Part shown: piece after piece, positions 61,717-64,000 of the stretch
Layout: the number at the start of each line of letters is the position of its first letter
Numbering within the stretch: the stretch's first letter is position 1
Assembly: GCA_947504035.1 (NCBI GenBank)
Contig: CANNGA010000010.1
Span: forward strand, 62,001-126,000
Reading direction: 5' to 3'
From: an uncultured Flavobacteriaceae bacterium
GTDB taxonomy: Bacteria > Bacteroidota > Bacteroidia > Flavobacteriales > Flavobacteriaceae
DNA: 64,000 bases
The notes under the pieces: model-generated
Databases searched by the model: none
Told to the model about the DNA's origin: nothing
The model's input: the letters and a program-made list of their open reading frames with translations, nothing else
Program-made: the position numbers and the translations under genes

Positions 61717-63504
61717 TTACGGTTTTTGTTTGACTTTAGTAGGCAACGGACGTATCGAGTCGGTTTGCTTTAAGTTGGGCAATGTTTTGGGAATGTGTAT
61801 CGATTTTGTAGTCGCAGATGTCGCGTTGTTTGGTGTTTTTATAACGGTGTCAAAAAAGCTGTCTTGTGGGATATAATCTTCTAAGCCTTTTATCGTTGGA
61901 AGTTCTAACGGTGGATCGTCTTTAAAAAGATCTTCCACACTAAGCGGTCTTTCTTCTTCTCGCCAGTCGAATCCTTTTAAAATGCGTTCATTTTTTGGGA
62001 ATTGCGATTCTGGATAAATTTTGCCATCCACTTGATTTACTTTCCTAACTTCTTCAATAACATTATCATTAATACGTATAGCAATAGAGGCCGATTTGGA
62101 TTTATCGATACCGACCAGTTCATTGGCATCATTTCTAAAATAATAAATCGACTGTGCATTTTTAATAATATCGATATGGTTCATTTCGTTTTTATCATTA
62201 AACAAACCGACTAATTTTTTACCATTAATTTGATTAAAACCAGCACCAAGTGTGTCTTTACTTATTAAAAAGGCATGATTAAATACAATTAGAGAATCGA
62301 GCTTATCCTTTTCTACGTCAGATTGTAAATGGATGGTATCACCAGTCATTTGATTTGCTAAATTCCATAGTATAGGTTTGCGTGCCGTAGAAAAAGCACC
62401 TCCTGTACCGGGAGCATTAATATTGATGAGTTCTGTTAAGCCTGTTTTATGGTTAATATGAATAGAATCGGATTTTCCACTCATATCCGATTTGTACATT
62501 TTAACATTTCTAAACACTCTGGTTATGCGCTTTTCTGGTTGTCCAGTTACCATAAGTGTATCTCCATGAATGTAAATAGAATCGTTTTCTTGAACTGTAA
62601 TGGCATAGGCCCGTTTGGTAATAAATATGGAATCCTTCGCTTTAAAAACTTCTGCATAATGCCCTTTTATAATGCTATTATTAAGGGTATCGGTAACTGT
62701 GATGTTATTAGTAGCAGACGAAAAATTTCTATTTTGATCGAAAAATAAACTGTCACCAACAATCTCTTTTCCATCATACTTTATGTTGGCATTTTTCATG
62801 GCATACCCCGTTTTTGCTACGGTATTATAAAATCCTTTTTCGCAATAGGTGACACTTTCTGAAGTTGTGATTGTAGAAGGGCCAAATAAGTAGGCATGGC
62901 TGGTGTCTTTATAATAATCAAAGAAATTAGATTCTACTTTGGCTTCGGGGTTGGTTAACACCACATCTTTAACAAACTGAAATTTATTTTCTTGCATGTA
63001 AAAGCGCCCTACCTTACTGGTAATGGTACCAGAGGTGTCTATTTCAACAGTACCATTACTTTGGTAATAGGCCTGTTGTTTTTGTCGGTCAAAATAAAGG
63101 GTATCTGTAACTATTTTAGAACTAGGGTCTGTTAATACCACATCTCCACTGGCAAAGGCCAATTGTGAAGCGCCATCGTATTCTACATACTTAGAGGTCA
63201 TGTTAATGGTATCACCCTGTATCATTTTAACATTACCATAGGCTTCTATAAAGTTTTGTTTGCCGTAATAGAATGCTTTGTCGCACCACATATCGGTTCC
63301 AGAATGGAAAATATGAACTTGTTCGGCGTCATCACGTGTTAAAATTTTAGCGTCGGGATGTTTCTCTTCATCAAAATTTAAAAAACCCGAATATTTAATT
63401 TCAATTTTTTGTTGTGCACTTACTGTAACGCTTATAAGCGCAACTAGTACTAGGGCAAAACGGAGTAGGGGTGTTCGTTTCAAATTAAACATATTTAAAA
63501 ACAA
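61717..63504 (-). CDS. OstA/LptA-like protein
   Basis: This 595-residue protein has a signal peptide (FALVLVALISVTVSAQQ) and repeated OstA-type beta-jellyroll segments, for example FIEAYGNVKMIQGDTINMTS and QLAFASGDVVLTDPSSKIVT and ATNNITVTDTLNN. In Bacteroidota such long proteins replace or accompany LptA in lipopolysaccharide transport across the periplasm. The C-terminal 70 or so residues are Pro/Thr-rich and look disordered. The ATG at 63490-63492 (MFNLKRTPLLRF) is an alternative start four residues inside. It is followed by the aminotransferase after 5 bases. Confidence 0.88.
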   Translation of the reverse strand: MFLNMFNLKRTPLLRFALVLVALISVTVSAQQKIEIKYSGFLNFDEEKHPDAKILTRDDAEQVHIFHSGTDMWCDKAFYYGKQNFIEAYGNVKMIQGDTINMTSKYVEYDGASQLAFASGDVVLTDPSSKIVTDTLYFDRQKQQAYYQSNGTVEIDTSGTITSKVGRFYMQENKFQFVKDVVLTNPEAKVESNFFDYYKDTSHAYLFGPSTITTSESVTYCEKGFYNTVAKTGYAMKNANIKYDGKEIVGDSLFFDQNRNFSSATNNITVTDTLNNSIIKGHYAEVFKAKDSIFITKRAYAITVQENDSIYIHGDTLMVTGQPEKRITRVFRNVKMYKSDMSGKSDSIHINHKTGLTELININAPGTGGAFSTARKPILWNLANQMTGDTIHLQSDVEKDKLDSLIVFNHAFLISKDTLGAGFNQINGKKLVGLFNDKNEMNHIDIIKNAQSIYYFRNDANELVGIDKSKSASIAIRINDNVIEEVRKVNQVDGKIYPESQFPKNERILKGFDWREEERPLSVEDLFKDDPPLELPTIKGLEDYIPQDSFFDTVIKTPNNATSATTKSIHIPKTLPNLKQTDSIRPLPTKVKQKP

Positions 63505-63699
63505 AAATAGCGATTAATACCTATTTTAATGTTGTTGTTTCGTTAAATTCAAGAGCCGTTTTTTTAGAAAGCACAAGAAGAATTTGAGATTTAACGCTGT
63601 AGAAATCAAAAGCTAAAAGTCATTTCTAAATCTTTATGTTTAAAAAGCCAAATGGCAATTGAACTGTCGTTTTGCAATGATAAATGCTGTTACTTTAGA

Positions 63700-64000
63700 C
63701 TAGTAATTAACATACTCTACAATTTTTAAACCATAACCAATCATGCCTACGCGTTTTGTTTTGGCACTATTAGAAATAAGTTGCAATTGGTGTATGTCTA
63801 AATCATGAAGTATTTGAGCACCTATCCCAAAATCTCTAGCATCCATATTAATTTTTGGGGCTTTAGAGATTTCATTTGTTTTTTGATTGTCCTTTAAAAA
63901 GGTTAAACGGCTTAGGATATTAGTAGCTTGAACGTCTTGGTTGATAAAAAGTATAGCGCCTTTACCAGCGGCATTTACCTTTTCGAACATGGCATTAAGT
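63700..64000 (-). CDS. ribBA: Bifunctional RibBA (DHBP synthase / GTP cyclohydrolase II), C-terminal end only
   Basis: The frame runs from a TAG stop (63700-63702) to the right edge of the window, about 100 residues. It shows GKGAILFINQD, the segment MDARDFGIGAQILHDLDIHQ and QLISNSAKTKRVGMIGYGL, which are the end of the GTP cyclohydrolase II domain of bacteroidotal RibBA. The N-terminal DHBP synthase part lies outside, so the bifunctional call is by family expectation. The enzyme makes the two precursors of riboflavin. The 195 bases between it and the OstA gene carry no feature I can name. Confidence 0.85.
   Translation of the reverse strand, partial: LNAMFEKVNAAGKGAILFINQDVQATNILSRLTFLKDNQKTNEISKAPKINMDARDFGIGAQILHDLDIHQLQLISNSAKTKRVGMIGYGLKIVEYVNY

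Noticed and set aside
1-64000. CRISPR arrays, prophage or rRNA operon
   Set aside because: No regular spaced repeats, phage structural genes or ribosomal RNA sequence was seen on either strand.

Overview
The window is a low-GC bacterial chromosome segment, almost certainly from a marine-type member of the Flavobacteriaceae (Bacteroidota). The evidence is the gene content: TonB-dependent receptor plus DUF4249 lipoprotein, BatA/vWA protein, DUF3857 protein, OstA-like protein, bifunctional RibBA, flavobacterial ParE/ParC, M61 and S41 lipoproteins, lipoproteins with short Cys lipoboxes, TAnnTTTG-like -7 boxes and little use of Shine-Dalgarno sequences. Both window edges cut genes: ychF at the left and ribBA at the right. 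I saw no rRNA, tRNA or CRISPR array.

Layout. 1-8.2 kb: ychF end, SRPBCC protein, PAP2 phosphatase, EamA transporter, then parE-parC (topoisomerase IV). 8.3-17 kb: nine tightly packed minus-strand genes (Gfo/Idh oxidoreductase, DUF2071, 3-hydroxybutyryl-CoA dehydrogenase, YggS, exonuclease/GIY-YIG protein, DUF3857, Kv-type channel, rhodanese, M50-like peptidase). 17-21 kb: pcm, a long palindrome, a surface lipoprotein, a decayed gene and an intact IS982-family element. 21-30 kb: small-molecule methyltransferase, flavin-binding protein, smpB, S41 protease, lpdA, and the TonB receptor/DUF4249 pair. 30-34 kb: two paralogous sigma-70 factors, a 58-aa protein, a mechanosensitive-type channel, a repeated intergenic element and a peroxiredoxin-like protein. 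34-44 kb: DEAD-box helicase, a frameshifted aldose epimerase gene, pabB, tilS, a divergent HxlR/nitroreductase pair, adenine deaminase, a Cys-motif lipoprotein and a YheT-like hydrolase. 44.5-46.3 kb: a 601-aa DUF4157 (eCIS core domain) protein. 46-55 kb: a TonB-C-like secreted protein, esterase, Tic20/DUF4870-like membrane protein, an inactive-looking dihydroorotase homologue, BatA/vWA protein, glycosyltransferase and M61 peptidase. 55-64 kb: trmD, aroE, two tandem DUF368 proteins (polyprenyl-phosphate transporter family), TPR protein, class III aminotransferase, OstA-like protein and the ribBA end.

Most of the window is ordinary flavobacterial housekeeping sequence. The points that most deserve a second look are: the exonuclease/GIY-YIG gene, which has no ATG, GTG or TTG between the in-frame yggS stop and its first catalytic motif; the orphan DUF4157 protein with an unassigned C-terminal region carrying a possible Cys/His pair; the dihydroorotase homologue that has lost several metal-ligand positions; a single-base disruption in an A-run of the aldose epimerase gene; and the doubled sigma-factor locus with a shared intergenic motif.
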